This document shows positions 52,030 to 61,006 of a DNA stretch of 64,000 nt, one piece after another. The stretch covers positions 186,001 through 250,000 of the forward strand of contig NZ_QXGI01000002.1 in assembly GCF_003952025.1 (NCBI RefSeq). The letters run 5' to 3'. Both the position numbers and the translations under genes were made by a program. Source of the DNA: Bifidobacterium castoris (GTDB taxonomy: Bacteria; Actinomycetota; Actinomycetes; Actinomycetales; Bifidobacteriaceae). The notes under the pieces are model-generated. The model saw only the letters and a program-made list of their open reading frames with translations, made no database searches and was not told where the DNA came from. Positions within the stretch are counted from its first letter, which is position 1. Each line of letters opens with the position of its first letter.

Positions 52030-53280
52030 TCACGAAGGCATGATACGCCCTGCACACCACACGCACTCGACCTGCCAAGTCTGGGGGTCAGACAGCAGCA
52101 AGTCAGCGGCGAATCCGGGGGCGACCAATCCAAGCGGGGCCTTCGTGATGGGATTGGGCATATGGAATCCGAAGGTTTTCGCCGGAGTGAGCGTGGCCGC
52201 TTCAACCGCGTCCTGAGGGCTGATTCCCAAGCGGTTGATGGCATGCGCCACAGCTTCTTCAAGCACAAGTGTGGATCCGGCGATGGCATTGTTGCTGACG
52301 AGTCGCGCGTGGCCGTCCACCACATTGACGTCCAGCGCGCCCAGTTTGTAATGGCCATCGGGGCAGCCGGTGGCGGCCATGGCGTCGGTGACGAGCGCGA
52401 TGCGGTGAGGTGCCAGTTCGAAGGCAAGCCGCAGCATGGGATCCTGTACATGGAACCCATCGGCGATGAGCTCGATGGTGACGCGGCGGTCTTCCACAAC
52501 CGCGGGAATCGGGCCGGGTTCGCGGTGGTGGAGGCCGTTCATTGCGTTGAACATGTGTGTCATCAAGCCGGCGCCGGCGTCGATGGCCTTGCACGCCATG
52601 GCATAGTCGGCGTTACAATGGCCGATGGCGGGCACCACGCCGGAGGCTCGGAGCATGCGGATGGCTTCCACGCCATGAGCCCGTTCGGGTGCGATGGTGA
52701 TCTGCCTCATTGACCCATCGGCTGCGTCGAGCAGTGTGCGCACGGATTCCTGCACTGGATCGCACAGGCAGTCCGGGTTGTGCGCGCCTTTGCGCGCCAG
52801 TGCCAGGAATGGCCCTTCCAGATGTGATCCCAGAATATCGGGGCGCGTGTCCATTGCCTCCCGCACCACTCGGATGTTCCGGGCCATCACATCGAGTGGA
52901 TTGGTGATGAGGCTCAATATCTGGCGTGTGGTGCCATGGGTCATGTGGCACGCGCGCGCGATGCTGATCGCCTCCGCGCCGTCATCGAACGCGACGCCCC
53001 AACCGCCGTGGGTGTGGATATCGAGATATCCGGGGGTCAGGTTGCGCCCCTTGGCGTCGATGACGCCACTCTCATCGACGCCAAAGCGGGCGCATGCAGA
53101 CTCCAGTTCGTCGCTGGACGTGCCGGTCGCCGCGATGGTCTCACCATCCGTCACAACCCATCCCTGTTCTTGCACACCGCGCGCGTCGACGACACGCGCA
53201 TTGCGTATGGCGAAGGGACGCGGCTCTCGCATAAGGGAATTCGTGACTGACTGTGCGGTGGTGATGTGGTTCGCGTTCAT
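52030..53280 (-). CDS. nagA: N-acetylglucosamine-6-phosphate deacetylase
   Basis: The 416-residue amidohydrolase removes acetate from GlcNAc-6-P. LTPGYLDIHTHGGWGVAFDD carries the metal-binding HxH, and further metal and catalytic residues lie in GSHLEGPFLALARKGAHNP, AIGHCNADY, HMFNAMNGLHHREPG and VTDAMAATG. GAGG lies upstream of ATG 53280; an internal start at MREPRP is possible. It is the last gene of the minus-strand nan-nag run, 31 bases after nagB. Confidence 0.96.
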   Translation of the reverse strand: MNANHITTAQSVTNSLMREPRPFAIRNARVVDARGVQEQGWVVTDGETIAATGTSSDELESACARFGVDESGVIDAKGRNLTPGYLDIHTHGGWGVAFDDGAEAISIARACHMTHGTTRQILSLITNPLDVMARNIRVVREAMDTRPDILGSHLEGPFLALARKGAHNPDCLCDPVQESVRTLLDAADGSMRQITIAPERAHGVEAIRMLRASGVVPAIGHCNADYAMACKAIDAGAGLMTHMFNAMNGLHHREPGPIPAVVEDRRVTIELIADGFHVQDPMLRLAFELAPHRIALVTDAMAATGCPDGHYKLGALDVNVVDGHARLVSNNAIAGSTLVLEEAVAHAINRLGISPQDAVEAATLTPAKTFGFHMPNPITKAPLGLVAPGFAADLLLSDPQTWQVECVWCAGRIMPS

Positions 53281-53311
53281 GATGACCTCTTGCTTGGATT
53301 GCCGGCGGGGT

Positions 53312-54100
53312 TCAGATGCCCTGCCACTCGGGCTTGTGTTCGTAGGCGTAGCGGTAGTAGTCCTTGTGGCGGAGCCATGATGCAGCTGCCTCGTCGATGA
53401 TCACGGTCGCGTGCGGATGCAGCTGCAGCGCGCTCGCCGGGCAGAACGACGACACCCCGCCCTCCACTGTTTCGGCGATGGCCTCGGCCTTGCTGTCGCC
53501 AAACGCCAGCAGGATGAGGTGCCGCGCCTTCATGATTGTACCGATGCCTTGCGTGATGCAGTGCGTGGGCACTTGATCGATGTCATTGTCGAAGAAGCGC
53601 GCGTTGTCTTCTCGCGTCTGCTCGGTGAGTGTTTTGATGCGCGTGCCCGACGCGAGCGACGAACCCGGTTCGTTGAACCCGATGTGCCCGTCGGTGCCGA
53701 TGCCGAGGATCTGCACATCGACGCCGCCCTCCGCCTCGATCATGCGGTCGTATTCGTGCCCTGCCGTACGGATTGTGTCGAGGGCCCCATTGGGCACGTG
53801 CACCAAGTCGGGCGTGAGTCCCAGTGGTTCCACTACCGTGCGCGTGATCGTGGAACGATATGACTGTGGATGGCTCGGGTCGAGCCCCGCATACTCATCA
53901 AGCGCGAATCCGCGCACGTGAGACACATCGAGATGGTCGTCCTTCACCTTGTGCGCCAAGGCCTGGTAGGCGGCCAGCGGGCTTGAGCCGGTGGCCAATC
54001 CCAGTACGCAGTCGGGCTTGGATCGGATCAGGTCCGCCACGCACTGTGCATAGATGCGCCCCGCGGCCTCTTCGTTGTTCACAATAATGACTTCAGCCAT
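53312..54100 (-). CDS. nagB: Glucosamine-6-phosphate deaminase
   Basis: The 262-residue enzyme converts GlcN-6-P to fructose-6-P and ammonia. Motifs are LGLATGSSPLAAYQAL for the phosphate site, FALDEYAGL with the catalytic Asp, and LGIGTDGHIGFNEPGSSL with the catalytic His. It is followed by nagA and preceded by nanA 45 bases upstream. With nanA, nanK, nanE and nagA it completes the conversion of sialic acid to a hexose phosphate. Confidence 0.97.
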   Translation of the reverse strand: MAEVIIVNNEEAAGRIYAQCVADLIRSKPDCVLGLATGSSPLAAYQALAHKVKDDHLDVSHVRGFALDEYAGLDPSHPQSYRSTITRTVVEPLGLTPDLVHVPNGALDTIRTAGHEYDRMIEAEGGVDVQILGIGTDGHIGFNEPGSSLASGTRIKTLTEQTREDNARFFDNDIDQVPTHCITQGIGTIMKARHLILLAFGDSKAEAIAETVEGGVSSFCPASALQLHPHATVIIDEAAASWLRHKDYYRYAYEHKPEWQGI

Positions 54101-54145
54101 GTTGCATTACTTCCCTGTATTCTTGTGATTGGCGGTGTTGTGCGC

Positions 54146-55102
54146 TCACTGTGTGGAAAGCGTGACTTCCTCGGGCGTGCGCACGGGTGTAAGACCGCAT
54201 TCGCGCAGCACGGCATCGACTGCCTCGACGTTCGCGCCTTGCAGTGGGGCGACCGGGTTCGGCATCTGGTTCGTGTCGAAGATCCCGAGCAGTGCCATTG
54301 CCGTCTTGAACGCGCCCACACCGGCGCCGAAGCCCGAAACGCCGTTCGTCACGGTGACAATGCGCATAAGCGCGGCCAGCTTGTCCTGTTCCTCGCGCAC
54401 CGTCTTCCAATCACCGGCTTCAGCGGCCTTCCACATGCGCACATAGCCCGTGCACTCCACGTTGCCCAAGCCTGGCACGCTGCCATCCGCCCCGGCCATG
54501 TAGGCGCCGTCGACGACCACCTCCTGGCCGGTGAGCACGGTGAGCGGGTGGCCGGCCTTGCGGTTGTCGTCGCACAGGAACCTGAACGCCACATCGTCGT
54601 TCGATGAATCCTTGACGCCGGCGAGCACGCCGTCGAGTCCGAGCTTGATGAGCAGATCCCCCGGAAGCTTCACGTGCACGCACACGGGGATGTCGTAGGC
54701 GAACAACGGCAAATCAACGGCTTCGTGGATTAGGCGGAAGTGACGTTCGATTTCGGGCAGGCCGCCGAGCGCGTAGAAAGGCGCTGTCGCCACAATCGCG
54801 TCGGCGCCCAGTTCATGCGCGACTTTCGCGTGCTCGATCACGCGGTTCGTCTCGGTGTCGATGCATCCCACAAGCACCGGCACGCGGTGGTCCACGGCGG
54901 CGATCGCCGTTTCGATGATTTCCCGGCGCCGTTCGTCAGTGCTGAACGCGACTTCGCCCGACGACCCGAGGAAGAAAAGCCCGTCAACGCCTGCGTCGAT
55001 GAGACGGTTGATGGAACGTGTGAAGCTCTCGCGATCGAGCTTCTGGTCGGCGGTGAGCGGTGTTACGACCGGCGGGATGACGCCACGGAACTGCTGGTTC
55101 AT
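54146..55102 (-). CDS. nanA: N-acetylneuraminate lyase (DHDPS family)
   Basis: The 318-residue barrel enzyme cleaves Neu5Ac to ManNAc and pyruvate. The Schiff-base lysine is Lys164 in GVLAGVKDSSNDD, the partner tyrosine is Tyr136 in LFAYDIP, and the carboxylate-binding loop is FLGSSGEVAFST. The family includes dihydrodipicolinate synthases, so the lyase call depends on the surrounding nanE, nanK, nagA and nagB genes. AAGGAG precedes ATG 55102; the frame extends upstream without support. Confidence 0.9.
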   Translation of the reverse strand: MNQQFRGVIPPVVTPLTADQKLDRESFTRSINRLIDAGVDGLFFLGSSGEVAFSTDERRREIIETAIAAVDHRVPVLVGCIDTETNRVIEHAKVAHELGADAIVATAPFYALGGLPEIERHFRLIHEAVDLPLFAYDIPVCVHVKLPGDLLIKLGLDGVLAGVKDSSNDDVAFRFLCDDNRKAGHPLTVLTGQEVVVDGAYMAGADGSVPGLGNVECTGYVRMWKAAEAGDWKTVREEQDKLAALMRIVTVTNGVSGFGAGVGAFKTAMALLGIFDTNQMPNPVAPLQGANVEAVDAVLRECGLTPVRTPEEVTLSTQ

Positions 55103-55192
55103 GATATTCTCCTTGTTTTGATGCATGCCGGCGATGGGCATATGCGAAACGCAAATAGATAGATGGACAGATGGGTTGCGGATTGTGGTTGG

Positions 55193-56023
55193 TCAGGCTA
55201 TGGGCGCGCATTCCGCCGCTGTTGGATGCAGCAGCGATGGCGCTGCGCCGAGCAGAAGTCGCGTATAGGGGTCCTGCGGATTGTTCAGCACTTGCTTTGC
55301 CTCCCCATGTTCCACGATTGTGCCGTGGTTCATCACGATGATTTCGTCGGAGACATACCGCACGGTTTGGATGTCGTGGCTGATGAAGACCATCGAGAGG
55401 CCGAGCTCCTTCTTGAGGTCGGAAAGCAGGTTCAGGATCTGCGCGCGGACCGAGACGTCCAGAGCGGATGTGGGTTCGTCGGCGATGATCGCGTCGGGTT
55501 TGAGCGAAAGTGCCCGGGCGATGGCCACGCGTTGCCTCTGTCCGCCGGAAAGCTGACCGGGAAGGGCGTTGAGCGCGGATTTCGGCAGGCCCACCATGTT
55601 GATGAGCTCATAAGCGCGGCGAATGCGTTCCTCTTTATTGCCCAAACTGTGCACGATGAGCGGGTCCATGAGCTGATCCTGCACGCTCATACGGGCATTG
55701 AGCGCGGTCGCCGGGTCCTGGAACACGACGGAGACGACGCGTCCGATGCGCATGCGGTCCTTGGCGTTGCGGTGGGTCACGTCCTGCCCTTTGAACATCA
55801 CATGGCCGGAGGTGACAGTCTGCAATCCACACATCACATTCGCGGTGGTGGACTTGCCGCAGCCGGATTCGCCAACGATGCCGATTGTGCGGCCGGGCAT
55901 GAGCTTCAGACTCACGTGGTCCACGGCTTTGACCTTCTTCGGGCGGAAGATGGAACCAGCGCGGGTCTTGAATTCGACTTCGACGTCTTTGAGCTCGATG
56001 ATGGGGGTGGCTGGGGTGTTCAT
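55193..56023 (-). CDS. Peptide-type ABC ATPase (OppF/DppF-like)
   Basis: The 276-residue ATPase has Walker A GIVGESGCGKSTTANVMCGL, signature LSGGQRQRVAIARALSLKPD and Walker B IIADEPTSALDVS. LLHPTAAECAPIA is a short tail. The ATG overlaps the stop of the permease-ATPase fusion gene by 4 bases. With that fusion, the permease and the binding protein it forms a complete importer in the sialic acid locus, so it likely brings in sialic acid or sialyl-oligosaccharides. Confidence 0.93.
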   Translation of the reverse strand: MNTPATPIIELKDVEVEFKTRAGSIFRPKKVKAVDHVSLKLMPGRTIGIVGESGCGKSTTANVMCGLQTVTSGHVMFKGQDVTHRNAKDRMRIGRVVSVVFQDPATALNARMSVQDQLMDPLIVHSLGNKEERIRRAYELINMVGLPKSALNALPGQLSGGQRQRVAIARALSLKPDAIIADEPTSALDVSVRAQILNLLSDLKKELGLSMVFISHDIQTVRYVSDEIIVMNHGTIVEHGEAKQVLNNPQDPYTRLLLGAAPSLLHPTAAECAPIA

Positions 56024-58206
56024 CGTGCTTCCTCCTTGGCGGTAACACGAACCGGCTTGGGCTGCGTGCGTGTTGGGGTTGGCGTTGCGGATGCCTGGAA
56101 TTTGGTGGCGGCGCGGGCGATCGCCTGTTCGCTGTCGACGAGTGCATCGTAACCGTTCAGAGTCTCCTCGATGGAGGCGTCGACTTTGGAGTAGGTTCGA
56201 TCAATGCCGTCGTCTTTGTCGAGGTCATCAGGGTGCACTGCGTAGTAGTGCAGGGTGCCGGGCACTTGCTTCATCACAGGGCGCACGTCCAGGCCGCGGG
56301 TCGGGCGCGACGAGCGTGGTGCAAAGCGGTCGCCCTTGGGGAAGTCGGCGGGGCTGGGCACGGTGCCGGGCACTTGGTGCAGGCGTCCGGAGCCGGCTTC
56401 GATTGAGGTGACGGATCCCAGTAGGCCGCGCGTGTACTCGTGGTGGGGGTCGGTGAGGATCTCGGTTGTGGATCCCTGCTCGACCACCTGGCCCGCGTAC
56501 ATGACCGTGATCGAGTGGGCGACCTTGGCCACGAGAGCAAGGTCATGGCTCACGAAGATCATGGCGAAACCGAGCTTTTCACGCAGGTCGTTGAGCAGGT
56601 CAATCACCTGCTTCTGCACCGTTACGTCAAGTGCGGTCGTCGGTTCGTCCGCGATGATGAGCTTCGGGTCGCGTGTGAGGGCCATCGCAATCAGCACGCG
56701 CTGGCGCTGGCCGCCGGAAAGCTCATGCGGGTACGATTCGAGCACGCGCTGCGGGTCGAGGCCCACGAGCTCGAGGAGTTCCTCGGCCGTGCGGGTGCCG
56801 CCGCGGGAGATGAGCTGCTTCATCTGCGCCTTGATGAGCATCGACGGGTTGAGCGAGGAGAGCGCGTCCTGGTAGATCATGGCGATCTCGTGGCCGCGCA
56901 AGGCGTTGTACCGCTTTTGGCTGATGCCGACGATGTTCTCGCCTTCAAACAGGATCTCACCACTGATTTGCGCCTTCGGATCCAGCAGGCCCATGATCGC
57001 AAGCGAGGTGATCGACTTGCCGCAGCCGGATTCGCCCACAAGGCCCATCGTTTCGCCGGGGCGCACCGCGAAGTTCAGGTGGTCCACCACGTTCACATCG
57101 CCGTGGCGCGGGAACTTGATGCACAGGTCCTTCACCTCGATGACCGGCTCGGCGGTGCTGTGGGGGGTCAGGCGGTCGGTGCGCTTCGCTTCGGCCTCCT
57201 TGAGGGCCATGAGCGAGGCCTCGAGCGTTTCGGCCTGGGCGGCATAGGCGGCCACCGGATCCACGAGGATGCGGTCCTCTTCGCGCTTGAGGTCCTTCTC
57301 GTTCTCGTTCTGCTCGATTGGGGCGGTCGGGGCCGCCACCATCGCATCGGTGATGCCTTCGGACAGGATGTTGAGACACAGCACGGTGAGCATGATCGCC
57401 AGACCCGGGAAGAGCGCCTGCCACCAGAACCCGTAGATGACGCCTTCCTTCGCGGAGGAGAGGATGTTGCCCCAGGTGGGCGTGGGCTCAGGAATGCCGG
57501 CGTTGATGAATGAGAGCGAAGCCTCGAACACAATCGCGTCGGCCACCGAAAGCGTGGTGAACACCATGACCGGTGCGGCGATGTTGCGCGTGACGTGCTT
57601 GATGAGCAGCCACGGGGCGCGTGCGCCGCTCACAATGCCGGCGCGCACATAATCCTTGCCGTATTCGCTGATGATATTGGCGCGGACGATGCGTGCAATC
57701 TGCGGCACGTAGAGGATGCCGATCGAGATGACGATGCCGATCATCGACTGTCCCAGGATCGACACGAACACGGCGGCCAGCGCGATGCCCGGGATGGACA
57801 TGATGATGTCGATGCAGCGCATGATCACTTCAGAGATCCATGTGCGTGACACGGCGGCCACTGCGCCGATCAGCGCACCGGCGATCAACGCGAAGGCGAT
57901 GGACGACAGGCCGATGACGAGCGAGTATCGCGCGCCGTAGAGCACACGGGAGAGCACGTCGCGCCCCAGATTGTCGGTGCCGAATGGATGGTCACCCGAG
58001 GGAGTGCGGTAGTTGAGTGTGATCTCGCTGGGGTCATGCGGGGCAATGAGCGGGGCGAACACCGCACATACGATGAGCGCGAGGATGAAGATGACGGAGA
58101 TCTTGGTGCCGATCGACATCTTGGACCAGCGCTTGAGCACCAGTTTGCCATTGGCTTTGTCGACGTTCTTCGCGGAGAGGGTCTTGCTGAACAACATGGT
58201 GATCAC
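56020..58206 (-). CDS. Fused ABC permease and ATPase (DppC-DppD type)
   Basis: The 728-residue protein joins two subunits that are usually separate. Residues about 30-290 are a DppC-like permease with five to six helices and PFGTDNLGRDVLSRVLYGAR near the start. Residues about 350-660 are an ATPase with Walker A VGESGCGKSITSLAIMG, signature LSGGQRQRVLIAMALT and Walker B IIADEPTTALDVTVQ. A linker rich in Glu and Ala links them, and a tail of about 70 residues follows. GTG 58206 overlaps the previous stop (GTGA), implying coupling; an ATG at 58197 is the alternative. Confidence 0.92.
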   Translation of the reverse strand: MITMLFSKTLSAKNVDKANGKLVLKRWSKMSIGTKISVIFILALIVCAVFAPLIAPHDPSEITLNYRTPSGDHPFGTDNLGRDVLSRVLYGARYSLVIGLSSIAFALIAGALIGAVAAVSRTWISEVIMRCIDIIMSIPGIALAAVFVSILGQSMIGIVISIGILYVPQIARIVRANIISEYGKDYVRAGIVSGARAPWLLIKHVTRNIAAPVMVFTTLSVADAIVFEASLSFINAGIPEPTPTWGNILSSAKEGVIYGFWWQALFPGLAIMLTVLCLNILSEGITDAMVAAPTAPIEQNENEKDLKREEDRILVDPVAAYAAQAETLEASLMALKEAEAKRTDRLTPHSTAEPVIEVKDLCIKFPRHGDVNVVDHLNFAVRPGETMGLVGESGCGKSITSLAIMGLLDPKAQISGEILFEGENIVGISQKRYNALRGHEIAMIYQDALSSLNPSMLIKAQMKQLISRGGTRTAEELLELVGLDPQRVLESYPHELSGGQRQRVLIAMALTRDPKLIIADEPTTALDVTVQKQVIDLLNDLREKLGFAMIFVSHDLALVAKVAHSITVMYAGQVVEQGSTTEILTDPHHEYTRGLLGSVTSIEAGSGRLHQVPGTVPSPADFPKGDRFAPRSSRPTRGLDVRPVMKQVPGTLHYYAVHPDDLDKDDGIDRTYSKVDASIEETLNGYDALVDSEQAIARAATKFQASATPTPTRTQPKPVRVTAKEEAR

Positions 58207-59159
58207 ACATTCCTGATTCGTGGGTTGATAAGGACATAGAGCAGATCAACGACGATGTTGATGATGATGAAGGCGAGGGCCACAACAAGCACGACACCTT
58301 GCACGAGCATCGGCTGGTTGTTGTTGATGCCGTCGAACATCGCGGTGCCCATGCCTGGGAGTGCGAAGATGACCTCGATGACGATGGCGCCGCCCATGAG
58401 GTAACCGATCTTCATGCCGAGCACGGTGACCGGGGTGATGAGCGCATTGCGCAGCACATTGCGGGCGATGACGACAGGTTTCGGGATGCCGGCGCCCAAA
58501 GCGGTGCGCACATAGTCTTTGTCGAGCTCCTCAACCATCGATGTGCGGATGATGCGGGTCATCGAACCTGCCACCGGCATCGCCAGGGCGAAGCACGGCA
58601 TGGCCATGCGGCGCATATACTCTCCGGGGTTCTGCGTGAACGGTACAAGGTCGCCTGCGCCGGGGAGCCAGTCGAGCTTGATCTGCAGGAAGTAGATGAG
58701 CAGCACGCCGAGCCAGAAGCATGGGGTGGCGATCTCGATGATTGAGATGACGCGAATCGCCTGGTCGACCCACGTGTCGCGGTAGAGGGCAGCCAGCACA
58801 CCGAACACCACGGAAATCACCAAGGCGATGGCCAGACCGATAAACGTGAGCTGGAGGGTCAACGGGAACGAGGTGGCGATGCGCTCGGCAACCGAGTCCT
58901 TGTTCACGCCGTACACGCCAAGCTTGCCTTGGAACATGCCGCCGATGTATGACCAGAATTGCTGCCACCACGGGCGGTCGTAGCCCATTTCGTGGCGGAA
59001 GGCTTCCAGGGCCTGTGGGGTGGCGCTTTCGCCGAGTGCGGCGACGGCCGGATCGTACTTGGAGAACGACATCAGGAAGAAGACGAGCAAGGTGACGCCG
59101 AAGGCCATGAATGGGAGGGCGATGATGCGCTTGCCCAGGATTCGCAGGAGATTGTTCAT
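58203..59159 (-). CDS. Peptide-type ABC permease (DppB-like)
   Basis: The 318-residue protein has six membrane helices and the OppB/DppB opening LRILGKRIIALPFMAFGVTL. The segment YVRTALGAGIPKPVVIARNV is the EAA-type loop contacting the ATPase. AAGGAG precedes the ATG. It pairs with the permease half of the downstream fusion protein. It is the second gene of the importer operon, 38 bases after the binding protein gene. Confidence 0.94.
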   Translation of the reverse strand: MNNLLRILGKRIIALPFMAFGVTLLVFFLMSFSKYDPAVAALGESATPQALEAFRHEMGYDRPWWQQFWSYIGGMFQGKLGVYGVNKDSVAERIATSFPLTLQLTFIGLAIALVISVVFGVLAALYRDTWVDQAIRVISIIEIATPCFWLGVLLIYFLQIKLDWLPGAGDLVPFTQNPGEYMRRMAMPCFALAMPVAGSMTRIIRTSMVEELDKDYVRTALGAGIPKPVVIARNVLRNALITPVTVLGMKIGYLMGGAIVIEVIFALPGMGTAMFDGINNNQPMLVQGVVLVVALAFIIINIVVDLLYVLINPRIRNV

Positions 59160-59197
59160 GAGATGCTCCTTGGATGTGAATGGACCAGGGGTTGCGG

Positions 59198-60745
59198 TCA
59201 GCGGTTGAGTTTGGCTTGCAGCAGGTCAAGGCCGGTGGTGCCGATGGCTTCGGTCTTGGAGAAGACGCCTTTTTTGAAGGCGGTGGTGGTCTTGCGGTGG
59301 AAGAGCGGGTAGATCGGAACCTGTTCGGACAGCAGGTCGAAGCACTGGTCCCAGTAATCCTGCCGTTCGTTGTCGCTTGGGGCGGCGATGGCCTTGTCCA
59401 TGAGTTCGTGGAGCTGCTTGTAGCCGTCGGAGCCGTACCAGAACGTGCGCTGATGGGTCCAGGTGTTGTCGCCGTAGAACCAGTTCATCAGCAGGTCGGC
59501 GTCATTGCCGAACACCGAGGGGTCGCCTGCGACGAGTGCCATGGAGAAGTCGGCGTCATCGCGATCGGTGATATTCGGGTAGAGGGCGGACGAGGCCATC
59601 GACTGCAGGTCCACGTCCATGCCGATTTCGGCCAGGTTGTTCTTGATCTGCGGAGCGAGTTGCGTGATCCACGATTGATCGGTGGAGTACAGCGTGAACT
59701 TGATGGGTGTTTGGACGCCGGCTTCCTTGAGCAGTTGCTTGGCTTTGCCCACATTGTGTTCGAACACCGTGGACGCCTTGTGGTATGCGGGGTATTCTTC
59801 GATCAGGTAGCTTGTGGTGGGTGTGGCTTGGCCGGCCATCTGGTTGTCGATCAGTTGCTTGGCGTCGATCGCATAGAACACGGCCTGACGCACACGCGGA
59901 TCGTCGAAGGGCTTCTGCTTCGTGTTGAACATGATGTACGGGGCGTTGAACGATTGCACCGTCTTGAGCTCGGCCTTCTTCTGCAGCACGTCGAACGCAA
60001 GGGTGGGCACGAGCTCCATGACATCGACTTTACCGGTCTGCATTGCGGTGACTCGCGCCGTGTCGTCGACTGCGACATTCCAGACCATGTTCTTGCACTG
60101 TGCCGGGTAATCGCCGTTGTAGAGGTCGTTCTTCACGAACGTGACCTTTTGATCGGTGATGTTGGCGTACTTCCACGGGCCGGAGCCGATGGGCTGCGCA
60201 GTGAGCTCGTCATTGCTCATCGATGCCGGCGCGACCTTGATGAGTGCGAGGCGTTCCTTGAACGCGGGGAATGGGTATTTGAGGTTGAACGTGACTTCCT
60301 GGTCGTTTTTCGCTTCAACGGAATCGATGAAGCTGATCATGGGGGCGTACAGGCCTCCCTCTTTGTTGGAGCGCTCGTATGATTTCACCACATCATTCGC
60401 CGTGACCGGTTTCCCGTCGGAGAACTTCGCGCCATCGCGCAACGATACGGTGTATTCGGTGTCGGAAACCTTGACCGGCTCACCCTTGGCGAGCGCGTTG
60501 TACATCGAATAGTCGGAGTAGTTGAATGCGTAGAGCGGTTCGACGACGTACCAGTTGGCGGCCATGGTCATTGCGCTCGATGTTGAGTTGGGGTTGAAGT
60601 CTCGGCTGGCGTATGCCACTTCCGCCGTGATGGTGTCTGGAACCGAGGGGCCGGTGGCGTTCTGTGTGTTGCCGCAGCCGCTCAACGCGAAGGTCGAGAT
60701 CACGGCGATCGCCGTGGCCTTCGTCAATAGCCTTGTTCTTTTCAT
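59198..60745 (-). CDS. Solute-binding lipoprotein (family 5 SBP)
   Basis: The 515-residue protein has a lipoprotein signal (TKATAIAVISTFALSGCGN, lipobox LSGC) and the family 5 fold, with VSLRDGAKFSDGKPVTANDV and RQAVFYAIDAKQLIDNQM typical of peptide or nickel-binding SBPs. In bifidobacterial nan clusters a family 5 SBP serves sialic acid uptake, so sialic acid or a sialyl-sugar is the likely ligand. It begins the importer operon; a palindromic site lies about 100 bases upstream of its start. Confidence 0.92.
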   Translation of the reverse strand: MKRTRLLTKATAIAVISTFALSGCGNTQNATGPSVPDTITAEVAYASRDFNPNSTSSAMTMAANWYVVEPLYAFNYSDYSMYNALAKGEPVKVSDTEYTVSLRDGAKFSDGKPVTANDVVKSYERSNKEGGLYAPMISFIDSVEAKNDQEVTFNLKYPFPAFKERLALIKVAPASMSNDELTAQPIGSGPWKYANITDQKVTFVKNDLYNGDYPAQCKNMVWNVAVDDTARVTAMQTGKVDVMELVPTLAFDVLQKKAELKTVQSFNAPYIMFNTKQKPFDDPRVRQAVFYAIDAKQLIDNQMAGQATPTTSYLIEEYPAYHKASTVFEHNVGKAKQLLKEAGVQTPIKFTLYSTDQSWITQLAPQIKNNLAEIGMDVDLQSMASSALYPNITDRDDADFSMALVAGDPSVFGNDADLLMNWFYGDNTWTHQRTFWYGSDGYKQLHELMDKAIAAPSDNERQDYWDQCFDLLSEQVPIYPLFHRKTTTAFKKGVFSKTEAIGTTGLDLLQAKLNR

Positions 60746-60843
60746 TGCTGTCCTTACTGCTTGGAGGGTTATACCTGCTTGGAGTGGTAACTCGCAATGC
60801 TTTGATGAAACGAGGTGTTTCGAAGCTGATTAAATCGTAAGAC

Positions 60844-60857
60844 ATCAGACATCTGAT
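60844..60857. promoter_or_regulatory. Palindromic operator candidate upstream of the importer operon
   Basis: ATCAGA-CA-TCTGAT is a perfect inverted repeat, 99 bases upstream of the binding-protein start. A GntR-type NanR repressor would be the expected ligand, but no nanR gene is in the window. Confidence 0.45.
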
Positions 60858-60911
60858 TGCAATTCAGCGCTCTGCGGAAAACCACCCCTCATCCACATGT
60901 GACATATAGAA

Positions 60912-60964
60912 AAACCGCAGGATCTCAAGCCGAAGCTTTCCATCACTGCGGTTTCCCCTTGGAA
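60912..60964 (-). terminator. Terminator after the esterase gene
   Basis: On the minus strand AAACCGCAG (60964-60956) pairs with CTGCGGTTT (60920-60912) and is followed by TTTC. It separates the esterase-nanE-nanK transcript from the importer operon. Confidence 0.65.
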
Positions 60965-61006
60965 TCTCTTCGATTCTCAGGCTCGTCGTTCCGTATTACG
61001 TTGTCG

